From Armatimonadota bacterium (lineage in GTDB: Bacteria > Armatimonadota > Zipacnadia > Zipacnadales > JABUFB01): DNA of 64,000 nucleotides. The notes beneath the pieces were generated by a model. The model saw nothing but the letters and a program-made list of their open reading frames with translations, did not search any database and was not told where the DNA came from. Positions 1 to 8,949 of the stretch are shown here, one piece after another; position 1 is the stretch's first letter, and each line of letters opens with the position of its first letter. The stretch covers positions 1-64,000 of the forward strand of contig JABUFB010000017.1 of the NCBI GenBank assembly GCA_013314775.1, written 5' to 3'. The translations under genes were made by a program, and so were the position numbers.

Positions 1-390
1 GGGGATTGAAACTAGAGTGTGACCTTGCACCCGTGTACATAATAAGGCTTGTGTCTCAGCCGCACTCCCCGCTGCGAAGGGGATTGAAACGCCGAGGCCA
101 CCGCTGAGCCTCCCGCTCGCCGCCGGGGTCTCAGCCGCACTCCCCGCTGCGAAGGGGATTGAAACACGCGAACACCGCGTCCGCCTCGTCGATGAGCTTT
201 TCGTCTCAGCCGCACTCCCCGCTGCGAAGGGGATTGAAACGGCCGAGTGACGCCAATGGACTTGCGGTTTACGCGTTGTCTCAGCCGCACTCCCCGCTGC
301 GAAGGGGATTGAAACCGGCGCGTCCCTGCGACCCAGCGCGCCCCGGCGACCCGTCTCAGCCGCACTCCCCGCTGCGAAGGGGATTGGAGC
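1..390 (+). CRISPR. CRISPR array, leader-distal end, cut by window edge
   Basis: The 38-base repeat starts GTCTCAGCCG and ends GGGGATTGAAAC. Complete copies lie at 53-90, 128-165, 203-240, 278-315 and 353-390; positions 1-12 are the tail of another copy. Spacers 91-127, 166-202, 241-277 and 316-352 are all exactly 37 bases; the first (13-52) is 40. Each repeat has an internal CCCC/GGGG stem and ends ATTGAAAC, the usual 5' handle of type I or type III crRNAs, so transcription is probably left to right with leader and cas genes beyond base 1. The last copy has two substitutions (ends ATTGGAGC), as expected at the leader-distal end. The subtype cannot be assigned without cas genes. Confidence 0.97.
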
Positions 391-427
391 TCCGGACGGC
401 ACCGACCGAGACGGTCGGCCTACGCGC

Positions 428-465
428 ATCTTCAGCGAACTCCCCGCTCCAGACGATATTGGAAA
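428..465 (+). repeat. degenerate fossil CRISPR repeat, in register
   Basis: Ungapped alignment to the array repeat gives 24 matches in 38 positions, including the ten-base core ACTCCCCGCT and the ATTG near the end. It starts exactly 75 bases after the last recognisable repeat (353), the same 75-base period as the array, so 391-427 would be a relict 37-base spacer. It is too degraded to be counted as part of the active array. Confidence 0.7.
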
Positions 466-721
466 TTGCCAGCCCACGCGCAGCCTTCCACCGTCGGCGA
501 ACGACAGGACTCCCGTCGGGTCTTACGTGGGCGGGAGGACCGAAAGGAGCAAGCCCTGCGGGTGCAATGCCTTCACGCGGAACACAGCAGGCTATCCACG
601 CACACAAGATGAGCCCACGGGGGAGGTGATGCCGGCGTAAACGTTGAAGCACAGAACGCTGCCAAGACCTTCAACCAGGAGCCAGACATACTCGGCACTC
701 CGGGTCACGGAGTGGACAGTA

Positions 722-2140
722 ATGAAATTGCCACTTTGGCTTAGCGCCTACGCCGGCCTGATTGCGCTGGTCCTGTCGAGCCACCTTGCCTGTAATGCTG
801 CGTCGGGGCAGAGCACGGCGCAGCCAGTGGGAGATGATCCGGTGGAGACCGAAGTCAAAGATGCCGCTGAAGGACGTCGCTGGCCGACGCCCATCCCCAA
901 TGACTGCCCGTTCCCCCGCTCAACGCACCTGTCGGGCATCCGGCTGACGGGGCGCCACGCGCATTACACGGTGACGGACTACTACGATACGTCATGGGCG
1001 GCAGATGGGAATCTGTATGCCAAGTGCGGGGACGGGGCCCTGGAGTCCGCCGCCCTGAACATCCTCAACGCCGGCATTGTGAAGATCATCGGTGACGATC
1101 CACTCAGCCTGCAGTTCCGCTACCTGGGCGACTTCAACTCCTGCCCGGACGTCACGAACTGGCAATCCGGGGCGAACACCCGGCGCTACGGTTGTGCGAC
1201 CCTGGTCAGGAACGGTGTGTGGTACTACGGCCTGGAGGACGGCTGGAACACTTCCTCCGATACAGGCATCGGCCGCTTCTGGGGATTCCTCTACTCCCGG
1301 GACTTCGACCGTGTAGTCGGATCCTTGGGCGAAGTGGCGGATCACAGCTTCTGGCGACTCAAGGAGAATCCCTACTGGCACGACCCCACTGGTCAGGAAG
1401 CCCGTTACTATCCGCGCACGACACGGATCGGGGAGTACCCACTCTACCCGGACGGAGTCATTCCCCCAAGGGCCGGTGGCTTCTTCGGGGAGCCGCCGAA
1501 TGTCAACCGCATCCGGAACCCGCACTTCGTAGACTTGGGGAGAGACTGTGAGTGGGCTACGGATAACTACGTCTACATGACCTGCCACGGTTCCGAAGGC
1601 CTGAAGCCGCCGGAGTGGGCGAACGGAGACTCGGTCTACCTGCTTCGATGCCCGGCTCGTTTCGAGGACATCATCCGAGCCGACGGGTGGGAGTTCTACG
1701 CCGGGAAGTCCCAGCAGCGCGAGGACTTATGGAGTCACGCAGTGATAGATGCACGCCCCCTGCTCACGTGGACGGACAGGCTGGGTCACGCTTACGTGGT
1801 CTATAACAAGCCTTTGGGGCGCTACATCATGTGCATTTCGCCGCTCGTGGTCAAGGACAACGAGTCGGACAGCCCGCACAAGCTCTACTCTGCCGAGGGC
1901 TGCCTGCTGCTGGAGTCGGAGCAGATCACTGGCCCATGGAGCATCTTCCAGTACCTGGGCGGCTTCGGACCCAACGCCTACGCCATGTCCATGCCCTCGA
2001 AGTTCATCTCCCCCGATGGCCGCCGGGCCTGGCTGCTGTATTCGGCCGGCTGGGGAGCGGAGGGCCTGCCCGCGGACCCGCCGGGCAGCACCTACGCGGC
2101 CTGCTTCCAAGAGATACTCATTGACACTCTTGGCAAGTAA
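722..2140 (+). CDS. secreted propeller-like glycosidase-family protein
   Basis: A 472-residue protein with an N-terminal export signal (hydrophobic residues about 7-22, followed by HLACNAASG). The open frame extends up to 644, but ATG 722 is preferred: the signal peptide begins there and GGAG lies 9 bases upstream. The body is rich in Trp and Tyr with recurring segments such as YVVYNKPLGRYIM and AWLLYSAGW. These resemble the blades of five-bladed propeller families (DUF4185 or GH43-like), in which the protein surveys or hydrolyses glycans outside the cell. No catalytic triad was assigned, so the enzyme activity is unproven. It stands alone, convergent with the next gene 10 bases away. Confidence 0.6.
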   Translation: MKLPLWLSAYAGLIALVLSSHLACNAASGQSTAQPVGDDPVETEVKDAAEGRRWPTPIPNDCPFPRSTHLSGIRLTGRHAHYTVTDYYDTSWAADGNLYAKCGDGALESAALNILNAGIVKIIGDDPLSLQFRYLGDFNSCPDVTNWQSGANTRRYGCATLVRNGVWYYGLEDGWNTSSDTGIGRFWGFLYSRDFDRVVGSLGEVADHSFWRLKENPYWHDPTGQEARYYPRTTRIGEYPLYPDGVIPPRAGGFFGEPPNVNRIRNPHFVDLGRDCEWATDNYVYMTCHGSEGLKPPEWANGDSVYLLRCPARFEDIIRADGWEFYAGKSQQREDLWSHAVIDARPLLTWTDRLGHAYVVYNKPLGRYIMCISPLVVKDNESDSPHKLYSAEGCLLLESEQITGPWSIFQYLGGFGPNAYAMSMPSKFISPDGRRAWLLYSAGWGAEGLPADPPGSTYAACFQEILIDTLGK

Positions 2141-2150
2141 CGTACATGGG

Positions 2151-5100
2151 TTACAGCGGGCAGGGAGTTGGCGTCGTTCGCCACAAGGTCCAGTTCCCCG
2201 CTGTGCGAGCGGCCTGCAGAAGCTTCGCGATCTCTTCTCGCTCCGCGTCCAGGCTTCGGTCGGGGTAGCGTTCGGCAACGCTCGCGAGCCGGGCCTCCGT
2301 GTACCGACGCTCGATGGCCTCGCGGTCAAAGGGGAAGCCCGCAGGTGAGTGGTTGCGCTGACGGTACTCCCTGTGCAGGCGCTCCATGTTGAACAGGGTG
2401 AGGATATCCAGAGACAACCTGGCGCGCCGAACGCGGGCGAGGAGTCCCCGGTCTTCTCCACATGCTGCCTCAGCCCGGTCGAAGAGGCCCTGGCAGTCGG
2501 AGATCAGGTCCAGGTCCACGAAGCTCTGTAGAGCGTAGTTGCCCACGTGGAAGGCCTGGCGGTGCGGGTCCCGGGCGTAGGCCTCTTCCAGCCGGAGCAC
2601 ATAGCGGGTAATGAACTCCCCGGCCGGGCCGTAGTAATGCCGGCAGAAATCGTCAATGAGGTCGTCCGCCGTTCGGGTCGGATTCCACAGCGCCTGCATG
2701 AGCACCCAGTAGGTCAGGTCCGCGTCGCAGTGGATTCCTGAGTTCAGGCCGGGCGCATCGGTCTCCATGAACACGCCCCTGGCCCCCAGTTCGTGGTACA
2801 GCCGGATGTTGTTCACCAGGGCCCGCAGGTTGGGCTGTGGGAAGATGCCGTCGTGGCCCGCATAACCCGGTACAGGCCCAGGCAGGCGCAGGCTGAACAG
2901 GGGACGGTCTGCGACCTGGGGCTGGGTGTTCCAAGTCATCCGCACGGGATCCCAATCTGTCCCGGCCTTGACGGCGCGGAAGGCCACATGAGCCCGTCCG
3001 GATGCACCGCGAACAAAGACCCGCGACAGAACCATCTCAGCGTCCAACACCCGCGCATCAGGCGGGATCGGCGACAGGTCAAAGCGCAGGTATGACCAGC
3101 ACCGGCGCCCCTCGCTCCTACCGGGCGTCCCGGCAAGCTCAAGGCCACCGGCGCGCTGGATAGGGGCCTCCCACACCGCCTGGATCGCGGTGTCGGGTTG
3201 TTCCGAGCACACGATGGCCGCGGCGGAATCCATAAGGGTTGTGAGCGTGGGCTGTCGATCCCGGGGGCGTTGCCACCGCACCAGCAGGCGCGGACGGACG
3301 CCGCGGTTCGGCTCCCAGAAGGCGCTGATCCCGGCCGTGAAAACGTGGCGCTCCCCGGGAGCCACCGGGCCTTCCAGCGACAGGTGAAGGCCGGCTTGGG
3401 AAACGTCTCGGTCTGCGATGGCCTGCTGCACCCATGCCCGAAGGCCGGGGTCGCCGCGCCGGGTAATGGCCAGGCTGGACACGGGCTCCGCGCCCGAACC
3501 GTACTGGTGAGGATAGTCCCAGATGCGCACGTCCTTCGCCAACTTCAGCCAGCCCTTGAGGTTCGCCAGGTCGCGCCGGTTCACGGCTGCGTCCAGCTGG
3601 TCCCAATGGCACTTGTGGATGGGAGCGAACCGGATGATCACATCGTCGCGGATGACGCCACTCGGGGGCGGGGTCTCGTAGCCCGAGTACGCCAGGGTCT
3701 CCAGGGCAGTCCCCGCAGGCCAGACCTCACGACCGCGTTCCGCGAGCCAGTTGAGAAAGTCCAGCATCTGGCCCACGTTGGCGCCACCGTAATGGGCGTC
3801 CGCAGCCCTGCAATCCGGACATTCACAGACCTGCGGTGGGCCGTCTTCGTCGCTGATGTGAAAGATGAATCCGTTGTCGGCGTCGGCGGCGCCGCTGGAA
3901 ATGGCCTCAGTGATGTTTCGGAAATACGTGTCGCGCATCGCAGGATTGGTCTTGCACAGGCCGCTATCCACTCGCTTCCCCCCGCGCAGCGCATAGAAAT
4001 CCGGGTGTTCGGCGAAGTGCTTTTCGGGCGGCAGGTACCACCGGATCGTATGCCCGTGATGGTTGCCGCGAATGTGGCCACCGTACCGTTGCGAGGGGGC
4101 GTCGGTCCCCAGGTAGATGCTGGGCGCTCTGCCGTTGATGTGCCCAAATGCCAGGGCGCGGGCAAGGCGGGACCTGGTGGCATCGTCATACCAGCCCGTC
4201 CGGGGCCAGTGGTGTGGGGGGATGAGGTCGCGGTCCACGAAGGCCGGACGGCTGCGCCGGTCAACTCGCGGCAGGCGCAGGTCGGGACGCAGCGGCACGA
4301 ACTCCTCGCCCGCCAGCGTCAACCAGCGCACCCCACAGAACCCCTCGAGGAACTGCGCGACAGCGTAGAAGGCTCCGCGGGGCCGACCGCCGCACAGGAT
4401 CAGGCTGTTTCCGGCCCGCCGCAGGACGTACTCCTCGCCGGCCATTTCCTCGGTCCGAAGGCCGTGCCGGCGCGCGAACTGAGTGTTGCCGACGTAGATC
4501 GCCGGGCGGTCGTCGACCCTACGCTCTTCCGGCTCGATCTCGAACCACTCGCCGCAGATGCGCCGGAAGTAGTTCCGCAGTTCAGTGGCGGCAGTCTGCT
4601 CCGACTCAGTTGCTCCTGTGGCTTCCACGATGGTCCAGCGGCCGTCGGGCATGCCGGCGGGGCGCGTTGCGTAGGTGATCTCCAGCATCGGATGCTGCTG
4701 GACCAGCCCTTCTCGGCTGGTGAGGTAAGCTGTTCCGACCCATGGGGCGCTCTGAGCGAACTCCGTGATGAGCAAGAGCCCATGATTCGGGCGGGTGCCG
4801 TCGAACCAGCCTCGAGCGATCTCGGTGATGTCCGTGTACTTGTACTCTCCCTGTCCCTGCGGGTTGGTGGTCAGGCGCAGGTGGCTGCGGGGGCTTGCCC
4901 CCAGTTGCGCGGCAACCTGGAAGTCGCGGACGGTGTTATTGGGGGCGGGCAGGGCGGACGCCGACTGCCAGGTCTCAGCGGCTTCGTCAAAAGGCTGCGG
5001 TGCCGGTAGAACGAGTTTCACCATCTCATCGGCGTCATCGTAAGTGTTTCCTCTCCACTCACGGTAGAGCCCGAGGCGGACAGTGAGAACATCGCGCCCC

Positions 5101-5363
5101 GGAATCGGGGGGAGTTCGTCGAAACGCAGCAGGAGATGACCGTCTTCGGCATAACCGCCGCCCTGACCGGCGCACAGGGATGTGACCGCCCCGCCGGGGC
5201 TGGTGGGGCGCGCTGGGCAGAGCACTGTGTCGGCACTGACAGGGACCCGGGCGATGGTGGCCGGGATTTCGGGGGCCAGAGACGGTGAAGGTGCAGCAGT
5301 GGTCCCAGGCACGGGCACGGTGTACAAGATCAGCAGTACAAGAGCACTGGCCAGTGTCAGCAT
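2151..5363 (-). CDS. secreted DUF4838 protein with two DNRLRE domains
   Basis: A 1070-residue exported protein: hydrophobic signal at residues 2-23, a DNRLRE-like beta domain at about 45-235, then a DUF4838 region (related to alpha-glucuronidase-like folds) containing FIFHISDEDGPP and the CECPDC cysteine pair. The DUF4838 core is interrupted after RIWDYPHQYGSG by about 215 residues. That insert includes a second DNRLRE-like domain with the hallmark WNTQPQ, and the core resumes at FPQPNLRALVNNI. AAAGGAGA lies upstream of the ATG, at a slightly long spacing of about 13 bases. The likely role is extracellular polysaccharide processing or binding. DUF4838 has no firm substrate, so this is an inference from family membership and from the DUF4091 gene upstream on the same strand. 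Confidence 0.8.
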   Translation of the reverse strand: MLTLASALVLLILYTVPVPGTTAAPSPSLAPEIPATIARVPVSADTVLCPARPTSPGGAVTSLCAGQGGGYAEDGHLLLRFDELPPIPGRDVLTVRLGLYREWRGNTYDDADEMVKLVLPAPQPFDEAAETWQSASALPAPNNTVRDFQVAAQLGASPRSHLRLTTNPQGQGEYKYTDITEIARGWFDGTRPNHGLLLITEFAQSAPWVGTAYLTSREGLVQQHPMLEITYATRPAGMPDGRWTIVEATGATESEQTAATELRNYFRRICGEWFEIEPEERRVDDRPAIYVGNTQFARRHGLRTEEMAGEEYVLRRAGNSLILCGGRPRGAFYAVAQFLEGFCGVRWLTLAGEEFVPLRPDLRLPRVDRRSRPAFVDRDLIPPHHWPRTGWYDDATRSRLARALAFGHINGRAPSIYLGTDAPSQRYGGHIRGNHHGHTIRWYLPPEKHFAEHPDFYALRGGKRVDSGLCKTNPAMRDTYFRNITEAISSGAADADNGFIFHISDEDGPPQVCECPDCRAADAHYGGANVGQMLDFLNWLAERGREVWPAGTALETLAYSGYETPPPSGVIRDDVIIRFAPIHKCHWDQLDAAVNRRDLANLKGWLKLAKDVRIWDYPHQYGSGAEPVSSLAITRRGDPGLRAWVQQAIADRDVSQAGLHLSLEGPVAPGERHVFTAGISAFWEPNRGVRPRLLVRWQRPRDRQPTLTTLMDSAAAIVCSEQPDTAIQAVWEAPIQRAGGLELAGTPGRSEGRRCWSYLRFDLSPIPPDARVLDAEMVLSRVFVRGASGRAHVAFRAVKAGTDWDPVRMTWNTQPQVADRPLFSLRLPGPVPGYAGHDGIFPQPNLRALVNNIRLYHELGARGVFMETDAPGLNSGIHCDADLTYWVLMQALWNPTRTADDLIDDFCRHYYGPAGEFITRYVLRLEEAYARDPHRQAFHVGNYALQSFVDLDLISDCQGLFDRAEAACGEDRGLLARVRRARLSLDILTLFNMERLHREYRQRNHSPAGFPFDREAIERRYTEARLASVAERYPDRSLDAEREEIAKLLQAARTAGNWTLWRTTPTPCPL

Positions 5364-5600
5364 GGACCGAACAAATCTCCTTTCGCTGCACAGGCAGACG
5401 ACTCAGGTTGCCACCGTGGAGCTCCGACACCCCCAGAACGCTTTTCGTGCCGATCGGAGCAAGCGCAGCCCGGCCCTCCAACCAGGCGTCATTGCGGACA
5501 TCGCACACCAATCGTGCGGGTGCCCAGCCTCCTTCTGACGGACAGGCTGGAAGGATCCGCACCACTGGTTCCGCACACACGCGTCGCGACTCGGTTCGCC
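5364..5600 (-). other. intergenic spacer with nested hairpin (5514-5562)
   Basis: No gene is visible here. On either strand an outer stem GTGCGG (5514-5519) / CCGCAC (5557-5562) encloses an inner stem CCAGCCT (5524-5530) / AGGCTGG (5544-5550). It lies between two minus-strand genes and could end the DUF4091 transcript or be a leader structure of the DUF4838 gene. There is no T-run, so a simple intrinsic terminator is doubtful. Confidence 0.4.
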
Positions 5601-7799
5601 TCATCGGCGCTTGAGTTCCGCCTGGCCCGCCTCGACATATCTTCCGACCTTTTCCCGTACGATCTCCAGTTCCTGCGGGTCGTCGGTATACCGCGTCAGG
5701 CTCCCGACGAGTTCGTTGCCGGGGGCGAAACAGGGCGTCACTTCTCGCGCCAGGGCATCGAGAGACGGGTCACTGATACCCGCTTCCCGCAGGTCAGTCA
5801 GGGCGCAGTAGGCGAGGTAGAGATAGTCGTAATCCTCGAGCCCATCGCGCATGGCCTCCAGGCGCAGTGAGGGCAGGGGCCCGTCCGGTCCTCTCTGGTA
5901 CAGGTGGTCGTGGGCGTTGTCTTGCAGGCTCCACTTCGTGTACGGCCCCTCGGTGATCGCCGGCATGTTCGCGTAGTAGCCGCCTGCGGTGGCGTAGTAC
6001 AGGAACCCGTCGGTCTGGTAGGCAAAGGCCATGAAGCCCATCAGAAGACGGGCATCCATTGCGGGATGGGTCATCAGGATGTTCGCGAAGGGTTTCTCCG
6101 GCGAGTTGCAGGTGTACCACCACACCTGCCGGCCCTGTCGCCTGGCTTCGGCTGCGTTGTCATAGTTGTAGTGGTAGGTTCCAGGGCACCAGCCGTCGAT
6201 GTCCTCGATGGTCTCTCCGCCGTCTGTCACTTGGCCGCCGGGGAACCAGGACCGGTGGGCGGTAGTAAGCAGCAGGAGATCGGGGAACTCCCTTCGCAGC
6301 CGCCGAGAAATCATCCGCATGGCCGGGTCCCACTCTGCCGTGGCCTCGTCGAACATGTACAGGTAGCAGGCGTCCCGCAGCCCCGCTGCCGTCGCCGCCT
6401 CGTAGCGAGCGCGGATCTGGTCCACCCACTCGTCGAGTTGGGCCTCCGTCGGCAGCTTCGTCTGCTGGTCGAGTTGCTTGCCCCAGATGTATCCCAGGTT
6501 GATGGCAGTCACACCGGCCGCCGCCCATGTCGGAAACTCCTCAATCCACTCGTCCCTGAATCCATAGATGCTGGTCGGGTTCAGGCCGTAGCTCATCTCG
6601 AACTCACCGGGCCGATTGCAGCCGACCACGACGCGCAGCCGCGGCCACTTGGGCAGTGTGAAGTCCCACACGCGCACCTCAACGGGAATCGTGGATGCTG
6701 GGGCTTCCTTCGGCCGGACCGTCACCGTGCCGCGATAGACGCCTGCCTTCGCATCCCGGGGTACATGCACCCGGTACCACAAGCTCTGCACGTCGCCGCG
6801 CTTGATGGTGAAGGCCTTCAGGAATGTCAGGATTGGTTCGGGCCAGTAGCCGTGGATGGACAAATCAGAGGGCACGGAGTACGGGCAATACCCCACCGGC
6901 GCGAAGAGCAACTGATCTGCTGGAATCGTGTGCCCGGCTTCTGATTTCAGGGCGGAGCACTCCAGCGTCACGCCGGTCAGGTCACAGTCCGGGCTGTAGA
7001 CGACGACCTGCCGGTTCTCGTATTCCCCCCTGGCGGCGCTTATGTTGATCTCGGCGGGCAAAGGCTGATTGGCCAGGGCGTCGAAGCTCTTGGGCCGCAC
7101 CTTCAGGGTGCCGCTGACCACGGCGATCCCGTAGGCGGGCCTGCCCTCAAGCGCCGGGCCGTTCGCCAGCAAGGCAGCGCGGACACGTTCATTCTCCGGG
7201 GTTGAATCGGTGGTGGTGGACGCGTTCATGGACGGATCGGTCTCGATGCGGATGGAGCCGAAGCGAGCGAGTTCGCTCCACTGGTAGCGCTGGATCCACA
7301 GGGCCAGTTGGGTCACAGGCTGCTCTTCGGTGCCCACTGTACCCATGTGGGTCTCGTACACGGTGGTGGGATCGTGGCCGCCCGTGCCGGCGATGATGCG
7401 GTCGGGCTCCGAAGACTTCCGGCCGCCTTCCAGTCCACGGAGCAGAATGAACCACCAGGGGTTGCCGGGAAGGCGGGGCTGGGTGAAGTAGCGCAGATAG
7501 ACCTGGTGCGTCCCGGCGGGGAGTCCGGTCACGGTGACCAGCAGTTTGCCGCCGCCGGCGCGCTTCGGGGTCTGCCAGAAGCCGTCGCCGGACCACCCCC
7601 AACCGGCCGCCTGGAGGGCCGCGGCATCGGTGATTTCGGTGCCGCCCTCGCCCTGCACACGCACCTGCACGCCCTCGTGTGCACTCTCCACAGCGAACCG
7701 GCCGTTCTCCTGCGGATGGAGCCACGTCACCAGACCGATATCGCTCCAGGCAGGGAACGCAATGGCGAGCATGATTGCGCCGGCTGTCGCACACTTCAT
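5601..7799 (-). CDS. secreted DUF4091 (glycoside-hydrolase-like) protein
   Basis: A 732-residue protein with a signal peptide (MKCATAGAIMLAIAFPAWS). The upstream frame is longer, but GGAGGAG sits 8 bases before ATG 7799, which sets the start. The N-terminal half is beta-rich with Trp/Gly motifs and probably binds carbohydrate. The C-terminal half has the DUF4091 signature, ending DGLEDYDYLYLAYCAL, with a TIM-barrel-like CYLYMFDEATAEWDP segment carrying acidic residues. DUF4091 proteins are glycoside-hydrolase-like with no assigned reaction. A second member lies at 53559-55949. It is probably cotranscribed with, or regulated like, the DUF4838 gene 237 bases downstream. Confidence 0.82.
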   Translation of the reverse strand: MKCATAGAIMLAIAFPAWSDIGLVTWLHPQENGRFAVESAHEGVQVRVQGEGGTEITDAAALQAAGWGWSGDGFWQTPKRAGGGKLLVTVTGLPAGTHQVYLRYFTQPRLPGNPWWFILLRGLEGGRKSSEPDRIIAGTGGHDPTTVYETHMGTVGTEEQPVTQLALWIQRYQWSELARFGSIRIETDPSMNASTTTDSTPENERVRAALLANGPALEGRPAYGIAVVSGTLKVRPKSFDALANQPLPAEINISAARGEYENRQVVVYSPDCDLTGVTLECSALKSEAGHTIPADQLLFAPVGYCPYSVPSDLSIHGYWPEPILTFLKAFTIKRGDVQSLWYRVHVPRDAKAGVYRGTVTVRPKEAPASTIPVEVRVWDFTLPKWPRLRVVVGCNRPGEFEMSYGLNPTSIYGFRDEWIEEFPTWAAAGVTAINLGYIWGKQLDQQTKLPTEAQLDEWVDQIRARYEAATAAGLRDACYLYMFDEATAEWDPAMRMISRRLRREFPDLLLLTTAHRSWFPGGQVTDGGETIEDIDGWCPGTYHYNYDNAAEARRQGRQVWWYTCNSPEKPFANILMTHPAMDARLLMGFMAFAYQTDGFLYYATAGGYYANMPAITEGPYTKWSLQDNAHDHLYQRGPDGPLPSLRLEAMRDGLEDYDYLYLAYCALTDLREAGISDPSLDALAREVTPCFAPGNELVGSLTRYTDDPQELEIVREKVGRYVEAGQAELKRR

Positions 7800-8547
7800 T
7801 GGTACATCTCCTCCACGTCTGCCGCCACGTGGCCTTTGGAGACATTTCGGGCACGGCAACCACTTGGCGGTGCTAAAGCCCTGCGAGTAGTCTCACCGGT
7901 CGGAAGGTCCCACCCATCCGGTCGTGGGCAACGGCCTATACTGCAGGCAGGTTCGCGGCGTGGGCGCGCAGTACCTTCTGCACGACGCAGGCCCGCCCCG
8001 GACAGCGCGTATTGTCCCGGGAAGGGTGCCGAGCCGGCCCAATGGGGGTTCATCGCCGCCTCGGGTCATCCACTTTTCGTCATCGACGGTGCCGGGGGGG
8101 TGAAGGCCGTCGATGCTTCCGCCCGGGGTCTGGTTAGGGTGCGTTTCAGTCTGGCAGGTATCTGCGCGTCACCTGATCGCTGGTCCCAGAGTGTCGGAAT
8201 CTCGCTGGTGGCCCTTTTGCCTTACATCCCGCGACGCGGGCTGCGGCGTGTAGTCACGGGTAGAGCGAATTGAAGCGTGACGGAACCTGTGGTGAGCCTC
8301 CGAATTGCGTCTCCTGAGCCCCCAAAGGTGCGACAGAAATGATGAGAACGCTGCGGAGTTGTGCTGCCCTGCCCGGTGGCTCTCGGGTGACCTTGGGGCG
8401 CCAGTGTCCAGGGGCTGCGTCGCGCTTCGCGGGCTTTGAGGCTATGACAACGGCCCGAGGCCTTGCGGCGCCTAGTCCACGAGGGGATCGTGCCGAGCCG
8501 GCACGCCCCACCCACTTTTCGCGGTCAGACCCTCTCGGTGAAAACGC
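7800..8547. other. long intergenic region with a short repeated module
   Basis: No convincing gene is seen in this 750-base gap between divergent genes. The 12-mer TGCCGAGCCGGC occurs at 8027-8038 and 8491-8502, each followed downstream by CCACTTTTCG (8070-8079 and 8512-8521). The second copy sits in a perfect hairpin, CGTGCCG (8489-8495) / CGGCACG (8499-8505) with loop AGC, about 40 bases upstream of the rpmE promoter. Short frames here have no family resemblance and no ribosome binding sites. Confidence 0.5.
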
Positions 8548-8576
8548 TTGCGAGTCGCGGACGGCATTGTTATAAT
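8548..8576 (+). promoter_or_regulatory. sigma70-type promoter for rpmE
   Basis: TTGCGA (8548-8553), a 17-base spacer and a perfect TATAAT (8571-8576) predict a start near 8583 and a 45-base leader to the rpmE ATG. Confidence 0.8.
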
Positions 8577-8628
8577 TTACTGCTCATGGTTCGTTCATCT
8601 GTTCCGATGCTCAGAAGGTGAGAGACGA

Positions 8629-8850
8629 ATGAAGCCGGATATCCATCCCGACTACGTGGATTGCACGGTCACCTGTGCCTGCGGCGAAAGCTTCACCACA
8701 CGGTCCACCAAGCCCTCCCTGCGGCTCGACATCTGCAGTAAGTGCCACCCGTTCTTCACCGGCACTCAGAAGATCGTGGACACCGAGGGCCGCGTGGAAC
8801 GCTTCATCAAGCGCTACCAGATGCAGGACCGGTACAACAAGCAGAAGTAG
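8629..8850 (+). CDS. rpmE: 50S ribosomal protein L31, zinc-binding type
   Basis: A 73-residue protein, the usual length for bL31. It has Cys16, Cys18, Cys36 and Cys39 (CACG and CSKCHPF motifs), marking the zinc-binding C+ form of the large-subunit protein. The ATG at 8629 is preceded by AAGGTGAG. A consensus promoter lies just upstream and an intrinsic terminator just downstream (8870-8908), so it is at least partly a single-gene unit. Its neighbours (DUF1385, prfA, prmC) form a gene order seen in several phyla, which supports the call. Confidence 0.97.
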   Translation: MKPDIHPDYVDCTVTCACGESFTTRSTKPSLRLDICSKCHPFFTGTQKIVDTEGRVERFIKRYQMQDRYNKQK

Positions 8851-8869
8851 CGCGCCCGCACCGGTGCTT

Positions 8870-8908
8870 GAGCCCAGGTGGGGAACTTCCGCCTGGGCTC
8901 GCCTTTTG
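8870..8908 (+). terminator. intrinsic terminator or attenuator after rpmE
   Basis: Stem GAGCCCAGGTGG (8870-8881) pairs with CCGCCTGGGCTC (8889-8900) with one G-U pair and a seven-base loop, followed by GCCTTTTGCC. It separates rpmE from the DUF1385 gene. Confidence 0.8.
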
Positions 8909-8949
8909 CCGGGACTGGACCTGATCGATCTCGACAGACGAGGCCACTC

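Noticed and set aside
503-540. A further degenerate CRISPR repeat one period beyond 428
   Set aside because: Only a short ACTCCCGTCG-like string remains and the register is poor, so chance cannot be excluded.
3198-5009. 603-residue plus-strand open frame opposite the DUF4838 gene
   Set aside because: It is an antisense frame kept open by GC-rich third positions; the minus strand has domain motifs, signal peptide and ribosome binding site, this one has none.
7800-7960. Possible riboswitch upstream of the DUF4091 gene
   Set aside because: Several GC-rich pairings can be drawn, but none matches a cyclic di-GMP, SAM, cobalamin or other consensus that I can recall.
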